Positions 1 through 9,074 are shown, counted from the first letter of the stretch. The stretch is DNA of 64,000 nt from CAMEON01 sp045643785 (GCA_045643785.1 JAZRFR010000257.1:6961-70960); one strand, 5' to 3'. A program made the numbers and translations. Notes: generated by a model not told the origin, from the letters alone.

Positions 1-741
1 GAATCAGAAATTATTTTGCTGACTCGCGGTGCTCACCGCTACGCATCCGTCAGTTTCTGTTTTAAGAAAGCCGCCGAGCGACTTATATCCCTTGCACACC
101 TTCCCGAGGAGGAAGCGGAATGCGAAACCCTTCCCCACGTATTGGAATTCAAATGCGATGCCTGCGCCGCTCATTTTCTGCGTGGCTTATTCCTTTCCCG
201 CGGTACGGTCAACGATCCCGCCAAATCCTACCATTTGGAATTCAAGCTCCCGAACGACGGCCGCGTAGAACCCGTACGTATTCTTTTGGCGGAAGCGGGC
301 TATGAGTTGGGGGTGACAAGCCGTTCCGGTATGGCCGGGCTATTCTGCAAGAGCGGCAGTACCATCCAAGAGCTTTTGGCTTATCTCGGCGTTACCTCGG
401 GTGTGTTTGATTTCTTCAACGCTCAAATCGAACGTTCCATTCGAAACGATGAGAACCGCGCTACAAACTGCGTTACCGAAAATATTTCCCGCGCTATCCG
501 TACAGGGGCTCGACAACTGGTCGCCATTGAATATTTGGAGGAACACAATCTCATCGCCGCGCTTCCCGATGACCTGCAGTTCACCGCACGCTTACGGTTG
601 AACAATCCCGACATTACCCTGTCGGAGTTAGCAGAGCTTCACTTCCCTCCCATCACCAAATCCGGGCTGCACCATCGTTTGGAGAAAATCATGACCTTTT
701 ACGAAAAAGCCCATCGAACCCATGAGGACGAGCCCTCCTGA
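1..741 (+). CDS. whiA: WhiA DNA-binding/sporulation-type regulator, 5' truncated by the window edge
   Basis: The frame is open from base 1, so the N-terminus lies outside the window; the first in-frame start-like codon (TTG at 16) is not the true start. What remains is about 246 residues of a protein that is usually a little over 300. It shows the LAGLIDADG-like middle part (Cys-rich 'FLRGLFLSRGTV' region, then 'AGLFCKSGSTIQELLAYLGV') and the C-terminal helix-turn-helix block ending in 'LSELAELHFPPITKSGLHHRLEKI', which is the signature end of WhiA. WhiA in Gram-positives binds DNA and affects cell division and, in actinobacteria, sporulation. It is normally the last gene of the rapZ-yvcK-whiA group, which would lie to the left. 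It ends at a strong hairpin shared with the convergent reductase gene. Confidence 0.93.
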   Translation, partial: ESEIILLTRGAHRYASVSFCFKKAAERLISLAHLPEEEAECETLPHVLEFKCDACAAHFLRGLFLSRGTVNDPAKSYHLEFKLPNDGRVEPVRILLAEAGYELGVTSRSGMAGLFCKSGSTIQELLAYLGVTSGVFDFFNAQIERSIRNDENRATNCVTENISRAIRTGARQLVAIEYLEEHNLIAALPDDLQFTARLRLNNPDITLSELAELHFPPITKSGLHHRLEKIMTFYEKAHRTHEDEPS

Positions 742-764
742 TGTAATTTTTACTTACGATATAG

Positions 765-803
765 AAAAACGGATCATCGCATACGTCGGTGATCCGTTTT
801 TCG
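765..803. terminator. Bidirectional rho-independent terminator between whiA and the aldo/keto reductase
   Basis: Stem AAAACGGATCA / TGATCCGTTTT closes a 12-base loop. The A run on one side and T run on the other let it serve both convergent genes. Confidence 0.85.
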
Positions 804-818
804 TATATTATTTGGACG

Positions 819-1958
819 TTATTTCTCAAACAACGCAGCTGCCAGCTTCATACGCTCCGTTACGCGTACGTGGAAGGGGCAGCGGGTCTCGCATTTGCCG
901 CAATGCAGGCAGGCGGATGCCTTCACCTCCAACGCGTTATAATGCTCCAGAACCGTAGGAGGTACTTCCTCATGAGCCGTTGCCAGATCATACAGCTTAT
1001 TGATCATGGCAATATCCAGATTGACAGGACACGGCTTGCAATGACCGCAATACGTGCATTGGCAATAGTATGTTTCCCGCGCAGAAGACGCGAGTACCGT
1101 GGCGTAGTCCCGCTCGGCATCCGTTGCATTGAAATACTTCATGGCATCGGTTACTTGATCCGGACGCTCAAAGCCGAGCATGACGGAGCCGACGGCAGGG
1201 CGGGTCAAGCAATACTGAATGCATTGTGTGGGTGTCAACGCAATACCGAAGGGAGAGCGAGACGCATCCAGCAGCCGACCGCCGCCAAAGCATTTCATAA
1301 CGTTGATCCCCACGCCCCGTTCTTCACAGAGGCGGTACAGATCGGCGCGCTCCTGATCAATGCCACGTAACAGAGGAGCATGATGATCCGCAAGTCCAAT
1401 GTTTTCTTCGGACGGCAACAGATCATATCCGGGATTCAGGCTGAACAGCAACACTTCCACGGTGCCGTGCTCAACTGCCTTTCGCGCGATGGCGGGACTA
1501 TGGGTAGAAAGGCCAATATGTCGAATGGTTCCTTTTTTCTTCAGTTCGATGGCATACTCCATGAGTCCGCCTTCCAATACGGCTTTCCAATCATCCTCGC
1601 GGTCCACAAAGTGAATCATGCCGATATCCATATAATCCGTATGGAAACGGGTCAGCAGGTCCTGAAAAGCAATTTCTGCTTCACGGACATTCCGCGTACG
1701 AACGTACTGGCCGTTGTGCCAGGCAGAACCGAGGTGTCCTTCGATGATCCATTTTTCACGCTCGCCACGAATCGCGTTACCCAGATTCGAGCGTACGTTG
1801 GGTTCTGACATGAAGCAGTCTATGGTATTCACGCCGTAGGTTCGACAAGCGTTTACCACCGCTTCCACTTCTTCTGCGCTACGGCGCTCCAGCCATTCGC
1901 CACCCAATCCGATGGCGCTGACCCGAAGTCCCGTATTTCCAAGATTTCTGTAATCCAT
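819..1958 (-). CDS. Aldo/keto reductase with C-terminal 4Fe-4S domain, altered catalytic residues
   Basis: A 379-residue cytoplasmic protein. Residues 1-270 form an aldo/keto reductase barrel (start 'YRNLGNTGLRVSAIGLGG'). Residues about 295-350 carry two ferredoxin-type motifs, one beginning 'CQCTYCGHCKPCP' and one 'CLHCGKCETRCPF', so it should hold two 4Fe-4S clusters. This places it in the iron-sulfur AKR subgroup common in anaerobes. In the classic Asp-Tyr-Lys-His tetrad I see Asp47 and His116, but the Tyr position reads Glu/Pro (about 52) and the Lys position reads His75, so ordinary NADPH-dependent carbonyl reduction is doubtful. The start has a good ribosome site (GGAG, 8 bases upstream) and an extended -10 promoter. 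It is divergent from the flavoprotein operon at 2137 and may act on the same substrate (inference). Confidence 0.88.
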   Translation of the reverse strand: MDYRNLGNTGLRVSAIGLGGEWLERRSAEEVEAVVNACRTYGVNTIDCFMSEPNVRSNLGNAIRGEREKWIIEGHLGSAWHNGQYVRTRNVREAEIAFQDLLTRFHTDYMDIGMIHFVDREDDWKAVLEGGLMEYAIELKKKGTIRHIGLSTHSPAIARKAVEHGTVEVLLFSLNPGYDLLPSEENIGLADHHAPLLRGIDQERADLYRLCEERGVGINVMKCFGGGRLLDASRSPFGIALTPTQCIQYCLTRPAVGSVMLGFERPDQVTDAMKYFNATDAERDYATVLASSARETYYCQCTYCGHCKPCPVNLDIAMINKLYDLATAHEEVPPTVLEHYNALEVKASACLHCGKCETRCPFHVRVTERMKLAAALFEK

Positions 1959-1990
1959 GTGAAGCTCCTTACATGATTCTATTGATATTT

Positions 1991-1999
1991 ATTATAACA
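1991..1999 (-). promoter_or_regulatory. Extended -10 promoter of the aldo/keto reductase
   Basis: Read on the minus strand this is TGTTATAAT, a TGn-TATAAT extended -10 about 33 bases before the start codon. No convincing -35 hexamer is present, as is usual for extended -10 promoters. Confidence 0.5.
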
Positions 2000-2079
2000 T
2001 GGTACCCTCCATATTTCTTGTGTTTTTTGTAAATTTCGATCGGCTATAGCGTATTTGTCTTTATGCCCCTGCATTTCTA

Positions 2080-2108
2080 TTGACATTCAAAGAAGAGTGT
2101 GGTACAAT
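2080..2108 (+). promoter_or_regulatory. Consensus sigma-A promoter of the OYE-SDR-FAD operon
   Basis: TTGACA (2080-2085), 17-base spacer, TACAAT (2103-2108). The ribosome site AAAGGAG and the ATG at 2137 follow. The -35 lies inside the longest possible reading frame of the gene, which argues for the shorter start. Confidence 0.85.
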
Positions 2109-2136
2109 AATGACAAATATTGAAAGGAGTTCGCAT

Positions 2137-3429
2137 ATGGCAAATTGGAAAAGACCTATCCTTAAAGAGGATCTCCCTTCCGATCTTCCTTTTTCAAACG
2201 ATATTTCTGTTCTGAATACTCCGTTTTTTTTGAATGGTTCCAAGGTCCCCAATCGCATCTGCTATCAGCCTATGGAAGGTTGCGACGGAACGCAAGACGG
2301 CGCTCCTGCCGAATTGACTGTTCGACGTTACAAGCGCTTTGCCAAGGGTGGACCCGGTTTGATCTGGTTCGAGGCAACAGCCGTCGTCCCAGAGGGACGC
2401 GCCAATCCACGCCAGCTACAGATCACAACGAAAAACGTGGATGATTTTGCGCGTCTTGTTGAGACCATCAAAACAGATTGCCTGAGGGAAAACAGCTACG
2501 AACCCGTGGTTGTCTGTCAGCTCACCCACTCGGGACGGTATTCCAAGCCCCATGGCATCCCTGCTCCGTTGATCGCCTACAATAAGCCTGTATATGAAAA
2601 GAATACCCCCATCTCGGCTGACCGCATTGTTTCCGATGAATATCTGGATTCTTTGCCGGAGCAGTATGCTCTTTCTGCAACCCTCTGTTCCCGCGCGGGT
2701 TTTGACGGCGTGGACATCAAGGCTTGTCACGGATATCTTTTCTCTGAATTACTGAATGCGTATCTTCGTCCCGGGCGGTACGGAGGAGATTTCGACGGGC
2801 GTACACGTTTGTTTTTGAATGCGGTGAAGGCTATCCGCGCCGTTACCACAACAGATTTTGTTTTAGCCTCCCGATTTAACGCGTACGACGGATACCCCTA
2901 CCCCTACGGATTTGGCGATTCCGGAGTTCCCGGTGTTCCCGATTTCACGGAAGCCGTACGGTTATCTCAAGCGCTCTGCGGAGAAGGTGTCTCGCTTCTC
3001 AACGTTACCATGGGAAATCCCTATACCAATCACGAGGTGAACCGACCCACGGTCTTGGCGCAAGAACATGCCCCCTACACCAGCATCAAACGTATGTTGG
3101 ATGGCGCTTGCGCCGTACAAAAAGCAAATCCTCACTCTCACGTGGTCGTATCCGGACTGACTTATCTCGGCACGCTTGCCCCCTACGTAGCCGCTGCTTG
3201 TATCCATAACGGATATTTCACCATGGCAGGCTTTGGGCGGCAGAATTTTGCTTACCCCGATCTGGCACGGGATATTTTGCACAGCGGAATCATGCGTAAG
3301 GAAAAGCTTTGCCTGACCTGCGGCAAATGTACCGAACTGATGCGCGCAGGCCACACTCCCGGGTGTGTGATTCATGATCCGTTATACACCGATCTCTACA
3401 AACACATGATGAAAGAGGTGAAAGCATGA
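2137..3429 (+). CDS. Old Yellow Enzyme-like NADH:flavin oxidoreductase
   Basis: A 430-residue FMN-binding TIM-barrel protein; the start at 2137 is chosen because it has AAGGAG 6 bases upstream and lies downstream of the promoter. Family marks are 'NRICYQPMEGCDG' near the N-terminus, 'QLTHSGRYS' (flavin/substrate loop), and 'GFDGVDIKACHGYLFSELLN' followed by 'LRPGRYGGDFDGRTR', the usual active-site and FMN region. Near the C-terminus 'CLTCGKCTELMRAG' has CxxC pairs, but the full Cys-x2-Cys-x3-Cys-x11-Cys iron-sulfur pattern of the long dienoyl-CoA-reductase type is not clear. Such enzymes reduce activated C=C bonds. The stop overlaps the start of the SDR gene, so the two are co-translated. Substrate unknown. 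Confidence 0.85.
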   Translation: MANWKRPILKEDLPSDLPFSNDISVLNTPFFLNGSKVPNRICYQPMEGCDGTQDGAPAELTVRRYKRFAKGGPGLIWFEATAVVPEGRANPRQLQITTKNVDDFARLVETIKTDCLRENSYEPVVVCQLTHSGRYSKPHGIPAPLIAYNKPVYEKNTPISADRIVSDEYLDSLPEQYALSATLCSRAGFDGVDIKACHGYLFSELLNAYLRPGRYGGDFDGRTRLFLNAVKAIRAVTTTDFVLASRFNAYDGYPYPYGFGDSGVPGVPDFTEAVRLSQALCGEGVSLLNVTMGNPYTNHEVNRPTVLAQEHAPYTSIKRMLDGACAVQKANPHSHVVVSGLTYLGTLAPYVAAACIHNGYFTMAGFGRQNFAYPDLARDILHSGIMRKEKLCLTCGKCTELMRAGHTPGCVIHDPLYTDLYKHMMKEVKA

Positions 3430-4172
3430 AGCAGGTCGCCATTGTAACCGGCATTGCAGGGGGTATCGGCAAAGCCACCGCTCTTGCGCTGGCACGCAAA
3501 GGTTATTCTGTCGTGGGCATGGGACGTAACGATCACCCCGATCTGGCAGACTTTGAAGGATTCGACGTGACCTACGTTCCCGGAAGTATCGATTGCGGTG
3601 CTGATCGGGATGCCTTGATTCAAAAGGCCGCAGAGCTTGGTGAAATCCGTGTTCTCGTCAACGTAGCAGGGGTTGCGCCTAAAGTCCGAAAGGATCTTCT
3701 GGAAATGACCGAGGAAAGCTACGATTACGTTATGAATATCAACACCAAGGGTACCCTGTTTCTGACACAAGCGGTCGCGAAAATCATGTTGAATCATGAT
3801 TTGATGCATGGGTGCCGCGGGCGGATCGTGAATATCTCTTCCTGTTCGGCCTATACAAGTTCGGTATTGCGGGGTGAATACTGTATTTCCAAAGCAGGTA
3901 TGTCAATGATCACCAAGCTCTTTGCCGACCGACTTGCCCATGAAGCCATCACCGTCAATGAAGTTTGCCCCGGGATTATTGAAACACCCATGACCGCAGG
4001 CGTTAAGGAAAAGTATGACAAGCTCATCGAAACGGGATTGATTCCCCTCAACCGTTGGGGAACCCCCGAAGACGTCGCCAAGGCTGTGCTGTGTCTCTGT
4101 GACGGGACCCTGGGCTATACGACCGGTGCTTCCCTCATCGTAGACGGAGGTATGCATATTCGAACATTATGA
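3426..4172 (+). CDS. Short-chain dehydrogenase/reductase (SDR)
   Basis: A 248-residue classical SDR. It has the nucleotide-binding 'TGIAGGIGKA' at residues 9-18, 'NVAG' at about 80, the catalytic Ser in 'NISSCSAY' and the catalytic YxxxK in 'YCISKAG', then 'CPGIIETPM' and the C-terminal 'SLIVDGGMHI'. It should interconvert a hydroxyl and a keto group with NAD(P)H. Its ATG overlaps the stop of the flavoprotein by 4 bases, and its own stop overlaps the next start by 4 bases, so the three genes form one translational unit. Specific substrate unknown. Confidence 0.9.
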   Translation: MKQVAIVTGIAGGIGKATALALARKGYSVVGMGRNDHPDLADFEGFDVTYVPGSIDCGADRDALIQKAAELGEIRVLVNVAGVAPKVRKDLLEMTEESYDYVMNINTKGTLFLTQAVAKIMLNHDLMHGCRGRIVNISSCSAYTSSVLRGEYCISKAGMSMITKLFADRLAHEAITVNEVCPGIIETPMTAGVKEKYDKLIETGLIPLNRWGTPEDVAKAVLCLCDGTLGYTTGASLIVDGGMHIRTL

Positions 4173-5932
4173 AGACAACGTATCATACGCTTATAATCGG
4201 AAGCGGTTGCGCCGGCTATCACGCCGCAGAGCGACTGTGGATGCTGGGTGTCAAGGATATTGCCATTCTGACCGAAGGCCGAACTAAGGGAACGTCTCGC
4301 AACACAGGAAGCGACAAGCAAACCTACTATAAGTTATCTCTATGCGGCGGAGATGGAGACAGCGTCCGCGAAATGGCGCAGACACTATACGACGGCGGCG
4401 GTGTTATGGGTGAGACGGCGCTGATCGAATCCGCTTACTCTGCGCGATGCTTCATGCATTTGGTTGAATTGGGCGTACCGTTCCCCACCAATGAATATGG
4501 TGAGTACGTCGGCTATAAGACCGATCACGACCCGCGTTCCCGCGCAACCTCCTGCGGCCCTTTAACTTCCCGATACATGACGGAAGCGCTTGAAAGATCG
4601 GTTCTGGAGAAAAACATTCCGATCCTGGACGGCTATCTTGCCGTACGTATCATCACGGAGGAACAGGTTGTCCGCGGTCTGGTCGCCCTGGATCTGCGCA
4701 CGAAACGCACCGAAGTCATTTCCTGTCGGAATATCATTCTATGCACGGGAGGCGCTCCTTGCATTTATGCGAATACGGTATATCCCGAAAGTCAGCACGG
4801 CGCACTGGGACTTGCGATTGAAGCGGGCACTACAATGGCCAATTTGGATCAATGGCAATACGGAATCGCCTCCCTTGGATTCCGTTGGAACCTTTCGGGC
4901 AGCTATCAGCAAGTGCTTCCCCGTTATATTTCGGTTGATGAATACGGAAACGAGAGAGAATTTTTGTTTGACGAATTGGGTCTCGACTCCCTCGGCCTGA
5001 TATTCCTGAAGGGCTATCAATGGCCTTTTGACGTACGCAAAATTGAAGGTTCTTCTCGCATTGACCTGCTCGTTGCAAAAGAAATCGAGAGCGGGAGACG
5101 TGTATTTTTGGATTATACGAAAAATCCTCGCGGACTTGAAGATGGATACTGTGTTCTTCAGACCGAAGCTTATACCTACTTACAGAATTCCGACTGTCTG
5201 TTCGGGACTCCCATAGACAGGCTGAAGAAGATGAACCGAAAAGCATTCGAGTTATACCTGTCCCATGGAATCGATCTGTCGCGCGAGCGCTTGGAGATTG
5301 CCGTTTGTCCTCAACACTTGAACGGAGGCGTGGCGGTAGACCGTCATTGGCAAAGCTCCATACGCGGATTGTATGCCGCAGGAGAAGCTGCCGGAACCTT
5401 TGGTGTGTACCGTCCCGGAGGAAGCGCTTTGAACTCTACGCAGGTTGGTTCTTTGCGCGCGGCCGAACACATTGCCGCTCAAGACGCAACTGCCCTCATT
5501 CCTACCGTTACCGATTACCCCGATACGCAAGAGAACGGATCCGCATCTCCTCAAGAGATTGCGGAAGAATTCCGACATGCCATGAGTCTTTACGGAAGTT
5601 TCTATCGGGATACCGAAGTCATGAAGGCACTCTTTAACCGAGTGGATTCCTTGATTTCCGACAACCGTATTTCGGCACAGGATCCTCTTGCTCGGTATCT
5701 TTTGCTGGATCAGCTATATACGACCCGCGCCGTGCTCTCCGCCATGATCTGTTCGGCAGAAAATATTGGCAGTCACGGTTCAGCATTGATCCGCGGGACA
5801 CGGGTAGTGCCATCAACCGATATACGTCGGACGCGGACGTTAACCAATCTTGACCGTTCCTATATCGAGCCAGTTTCTGAGATTCCTGACGGAGATCTTT
5901 GGTTTGAAGCGGTTATGGCCAAACAAAAATAA
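4169..5932 (+). CDS. FAD-dependent oxidoreductase, fumarate reductase/succinate dehydrogenase flavoprotein-like
   Basis: A 587-residue cytoplasmic flavoprotein. The FAD Rossmann motif 'GSGCAGYHAAERL' is at residues 12-24, a second FAD contact is 'IILCTGGAP' near 190, and the C-terminal FAD motif 'GLYAAGEAAGTFGVYRPGG' is near 405. These give the fold of fumarate reductase and L-aspartate oxidase; the last 130 residues resemble their helical tail. It is the third gene of the OYE-SDR-FAD operon (4-base overlap). Together the three could carry out stepwise dehydrogenation or reduction of a ring or branched hydroxy acid (inference). No signal peptide or haem motif is seen, so it is not the secreted flavocytochrome type. 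A strong terminator follows. Confidence 0.8.
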   Translation: MKTTYHTLIIGSGCAGYHAAERLWMLGVKDIAILTEGRTKGTSRNTGSDKQTYYKLSLCGGDGDSVREMAQTLYDGGGVMGETALIESAYSARCFMHLVELGVPFPTNEYGEYVGYKTDHDPRSRATSCGPLTSRYMTEALERSVLEKNIPILDGYLAVRIITEEQVVRGLVALDLRTKRTEVISCRNIILCTGGAPCIYANTVYPESQHGALGLAIEAGTTMANLDQWQYGIASLGFRWNLSGSYQQVLPRYISVDEYGNEREFLFDELGLDSLGLIFLKGYQWPFDVRKIEGSSRIDLLVAKEIESGRRVFLDYTKNPRGLEDGYCVLQTEAYTYLQNSDCLFGTPIDRLKKMNRKAFELYLSHGIDLSRERLEIAVCPQHLNGGVAVDRHWQSSIRGLYAAGEAAGTFGVYRPGGSALNSTQVGSLRAAEHIAAQDATALIPTVTDYPDTQENGSASPQEIAEEFRHAMSLYGSFYRDTEVMKALFNRVDSLISDNRISAQDPLARYLLLDQLYTTRAVLSAMICSAENIGSHGSALIRGTRVVPSTDIRRTRTLTNLDRSYIEPVSEIPDGDLWFEAVMAKQK

Positions 5933-5935
5933 CTC

Positions 5936-5970
5936 AAAAGGCTGCCTCCTTTTAAGGAGACAGCCTTTTA
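5936..5970 (+). terminator. Terminator of the OYE-SDR-FAD operon (also faces the alpha-galactosidase gene)
   Basis: AAAAGGCTG-CCTCC / GGAG-A-CAGCCTTTT hairpin with a 6-base loop and a T run, 3 bases after the stop codon. It sits between convergent genes and can act both ways. Confidence 0.85.
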
Positions 5971-5982
5971 TTACGGACAATT

Positions 5983-8127
5983 TTACGTAGCCGGATTGAT
6001 CAAAAGAATCACGGCGTAGGGTTTTTCGGGAACCGTCACGGTGATTCCCTTTTCCATGAGGTCTTTGCCGCTCATGGTCACGTCCACCAGCCCGTCAAAA
6101 TCGGTGATATGATACTGCTTTTCGGGATCAAGACCTTTCAAGCGGAAGGTCTCGGATAACGTACCCGTTGCCTCATGACAGAAGATGGAAGCGTAACCCG
6201 AGGCAGTTTCGGGATCGTAGAATTCCCATGCGTTCCAACGATCTGCACGGGCATCCCATTCCACGAGCTGATAGTAGTCGGCGTAGAAGTAATCACGGAT
6301 AACCTCAAATTCTTCATAACCTCTCTTTGTAAGCGTCCAATCGGTATCCTTGTAGAGCAGACCGTTGAGGTTCATGAGGGACAGGGGCGCGTAATTCATG
6401 CGCACCTTATACATATTGGTCGTCTCGTAGATCTCATTCTTGAAGTAGGGGAACCAGGCGAAGAGCGCTTGGGTCATTTTGCCCTTCATATCGTAGTCCT
6501 CATGGTTGCCGTCGAACCAGTCGGTGTAGTGAAGGGGGACGGCACGTTTCATGGTCTCAAGATCGTTTCGACCTCCGCCGGATGCGCAGGAATCCATGTA
6601 GATACCGGGGTATTTTTCGATCAGGGCATCCCACAGAGCCAGGTAACCCTGGACGTACTGATTCTCGGTCATGCCTCGTCTGTTCTTATCGTCGGCCGCC
6701 GTCCAAGCGCCTGCGGGATCGCTGTTGAAGTCGGAACGGAAGGCCGTGGCGCCGGACTCGTCGATGACCTTGCAGATCTTGTTGAAGACCCATTCCACAC
6801 AGTCGGGATCGGCCAGGTTCATGAGATAGCCCTCCAACCAAGTTCCTTCCATGGTCTTGGGCAGCAACCATTCCTCCTTGAAGCCCTCTTGACCTGCCAG
6901 GAATGCATCTTTATCCAAACGGATGTTTTCGGGCTCAAACCAGATCATCATACGCATATCGCGAGATGAAGTAAACTGGCCGATGGAGGACATGGCATCG
7001 GGGAATCGGTTGAGATCCATATCCATGGAACCCGTTTGCGGCCAACCGACAGCCTCGCCGTTGGCACCCGTGTACCAACCCGCATCCAGCCACAGAAGCT
7101 CGGGCTTGACACCGGCATCGTAGTAGGAGGACAGGATGAGCAGGAGGCGGTTGGTTGTATTTCCGGAACAGCCCTGGCTGATACCCGTGTAGGTGGGGGT
7201 CAGCTCGCCGTCGATCTTGCGCATCACATCGTTGATGTAGTAATGGCGCCAAGCGTTGGTCTGTTCATCGGGGGTAAGGCCTTCGTATTCTACGAAGCCC
7301 ATAAGAGGAGTACGGATGGTTTCGCCGGGAGCAAGATAGGTCTTGATATTGACCTGTCCTGCCTCAAGGGTGGTAGTTTTGGATGATTTGGAATAGTTGA
7401 ACTTGGCGGACCAGTTTCCGGGCCAACCGATGGCGATAAAGGTACCGCCGTTACCGTAGGAAAGGTTATAGTACGGAAATACGCCGTGGGAAGGACGGCC
7501 CGTCGTGCAGGTATCGGTATAGCGGTTCTTTTTGGTCAGATCATGTTCATATGGTGTATAGTTCTGTCCATGGGCATCGCCTTTAATTCCGCTGATGACG
7601 GGATTTTCGCCCTTAAATTTGATTTCAAAGGCAAGACTCGAGAAGGAGTCGGTATTCTGAGTTCCGTCGTTGGTAACGTATACCACATACTCGTAAGCCT
7701 TTTCTTCGGGGTATACGGTAGCGATCAGCTTAAAGGAGGCAGGAATGTCGGGGTGGCGCAGAATCAGAGTGGTCTCAACACCTCTGTCCACGTTGGTATA
7801 GGTCTCGGCTTCGGTTGTAAAGCCTGCGAATCCGGTGTAGGACTTACTCGCGTACTTGAAGGTAAAGGGGAATGAGGACAGATCCGACATGAGCGCATCG
7901 TACTGGGGCACGGCGCGATCAGGATCGGGGGCAAAGATCTCGGGGGCGTCGGTTTCCATATTGGTTTCTGCCATGGTACTTCCCTCCTCGGTTGGTTGTT
8001 CGGGGGTCTGGGTGGCGGTTTCATGGGGGTTGGCGGAGGTGTTCTCACAAGCGATCAGCCCCATAATCAAAAGACCGCACGCAAGAAAAAGCAGGATGCG
8101 AAGAGCCGTATGTACATTCTTACGCAT
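5983..8127 (-). CDS. GH36-type alpha-galactosidase lipoprotein
   Basis: A 714-residue exported protein. A lipoprotein signal ends at Cys27 (hydrophobic run then 'LIAC'), followed by a Thr/Glu-rich linker to about residue 65. Then comes a beta-rich N-terminal domain (70-290) and a barrel (about 300-600) with 'LLWLDAGWY' (344-352), 'AFRSDFNSD' (462-470, Asp466 the likely nucleophile), 'MDSCASGGGRND' (511-522) and 'HYTDWFDG' (533-540, Asp536 the likely acid/base), all typical of GH36/clan D. The end is a small beta domain. It should release alpha-linked galactose (raffinose, galactomannan) outside the membrane. It begins 3 bases after the NPCBM gene and is co-transcribed with it. Confidence 0.88.
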   Translation of the reverse strand: MRKNVHTALRILLFLACGLLIMGLIACENTSANPHETATQTPEQPTEEGSTMAETNMETDAPEIFAPDPDRAVPQYDALMSDLSSFPFTFKYASKSYTGFAGFTTEAETYTNVDRGVETTLILRHPDIPASFKLIATVYPEEKAYEYVVYVTNDGTQNTDSFSSLAFEIKFKGENPVISGIKGDAHGQNYTPYEHDLTKKNRYTDTCTTGRPSHGVFPYYNLSYGNGGTFIAIGWPGNWSAKFNYSKSSKTTTLEAGQVNIKTYLAPGETIRTPLMGFVEYEGLTPDEQTNAWRHYYINDVMRKIDGELTPTYTGISQGCSGNTTNRLLLILSSYYDAGVKPELLWLDAGWYTGANGEAVGWPQTGSMDMDLNRFPDAMSSIGQFTSSRDMRMMIWFEPENIRLDKDAFLAGQEGFKEEWLLPKTMEGTWLEGYLMNLADPDCVEWVFNKICKVIDESGATAFRSDFNSDPAGAWTAADDKNRRGMTENQYVQGYLALWDALIEKYPGIYMDSCASGGGRNDLETMKRAVPLHYTDWFDGNHEDYDMKGKMTQALFAWFPYFKNEIYETTNMYKVRMNYAPLSLMNLNGLLYKDTDWTLTKRGYEEFEVIRDYFYADYYQLVEWDARADRWNAWEFYDPETASGYASIFCHEATGTLSETFRLKGLDPEKQYHITDFDGLVDVTMSGKDLMEKGITVTVPEKPYAVILLINPAT

Positions 8128-8130
8128 AAT

Positions 8131-9033
8131 TCACTCCTCCTTTCCTTTCTTCAAGGTTTTAAAGACAATCGCCGCGGCGCCTGCCATAAGCAACGCCGTA
8201 CCGCCGACTACCCCGCCGCACCCTTCGGACGGTGCATCCGTCGTAGCCTCTGTGTTTACTTGCGTTTCGGGAACGGTGGCAAGCTCGTTGACTTGCTCGG
8301 TAACAGTTTCGGAGATGGCTTGGGTTTCGGGAACCGTAACAGGTTCGGTAACGGGTTTAGTGTCGGCCTCTGTCTCGGGGGTAGGATTCTCGATCACCAG
8401 CTCCCGATAGAAGGTTATATCATCGACGTTTCCGCTCTTGGAGAGCACCGCGCCGCCGAAGATGCCCCAGGCTCCCGCGATTCCGGGGGCTCCGGCAATG
8501 GCGATTCGCAGGGTTTTCACCCCGGTCACATCTACCTCGATATACTCAAAGGGCTGATTGTAGCGCATAGGCTGACTCTCAAAAATCTTTTCGCCGTCAC
8601 CGAAGATGGCGAACTTGATGCAGGCCATGGAGATATCGTTGCCTGACAGGGTCTCGCACACGCCGTACCAGGTGGCGAACTTGGTGTAGCCGATACCCTC
8701 GATATTCACGTCCACATAGGCGTTAAAGGAGCCCGAGGCGGCGTGGATGCCCACACCCTTATCCCATTTTTTCAGGTCACAGCTCCAGATGTACTCCCCG
8801 GCGCAGTTACCGTCACGAATGGCGGAGCCACCGTTGTAGGCTTGGTTGGTGATCCAATAGAGGTCGCTGATAAAGGCATAGTCCTCGCTGACCAGCTCGG
8901 CAGGCTGGGGTTCATTTGTTTTATCGGGGTTGAGCTCGGCGGCGGAGGCGGTCAGAGTCGCCGGAGCGACCAGGCCGCAGAGAAGAAGGGTCGCCAAAAG
9001 GCGGCAGAAGATGCGGAAATAGGAGCGCTTCAT
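8131..9033 (-). CDS. Secreted NPCBM-domain carbohydrate-binding protein with C-terminal membrane anchor
   Basis: A 300-residue protein counted from the ATG at 9033, which has AAAGGAGG 6-7 bases upstream; a longer frame would need a TTG. Residues 1-33 are a signal peptide ending near 'LTASAAE'. Residues about 45-205 match the NPCBM fold ('KGVGIHAASGSFNAYVDVN', 'IFGDGEKIFES', 'VDVTGVKTLRIAI'), which binds galactose-type sugars next to glycosidases. A Thr/Glu/Val-rich linker (about 210-270) leads to a tail with Gly-Cys-Gly-Gly-Val-Val, an 18-residue hydrophobic run and basic residues. The tail resembles a sorting or anchoring signal and recurs in the protein at 41878. First gene of the alpha-galactosidase operon, so it probably presents substrate to that enzyme. 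Confidence 0.82.
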   Translation of the reverse strand: MKRSYFRIFCRLLATLLLCGLVAPATLTASAAELNPDKTNEPQPAELVSEDYAFISDLYWITNQAYNGGSAIRDGNCAGEYIWSCDLKKWDKGVGIHAASGSFNAYVDVNIEGIGYTKFATWYGVCETLSGNDISMACIKFAIFGDGEKIFESQPMRYNQPFEYIEVDVTGVKTLRIAIAGAPGIAGAWGIFGGAVLSKSGNVDDITFYRELVIENPTPETEADTKPVTEPVTVPETQAISETVTEQVNELATVPETQVNTEATTDAPSEGCGGVVGGTALLMAGAAAIVFKTLKKGKEE

Positions 9034-9074
9034 AGGGGTTCCTCCTTTCAAATATGGGGGATGGGTTTGGATAT

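Noticed and set aside
2137..5932. Bile-acid (bai-like) operon
   Set aside because: OYE and SDR are shared with bai, but there is no CoA ligase, transporter, or 7-alpha-dehydratase, and no close motif match, so the link cannot be supported.
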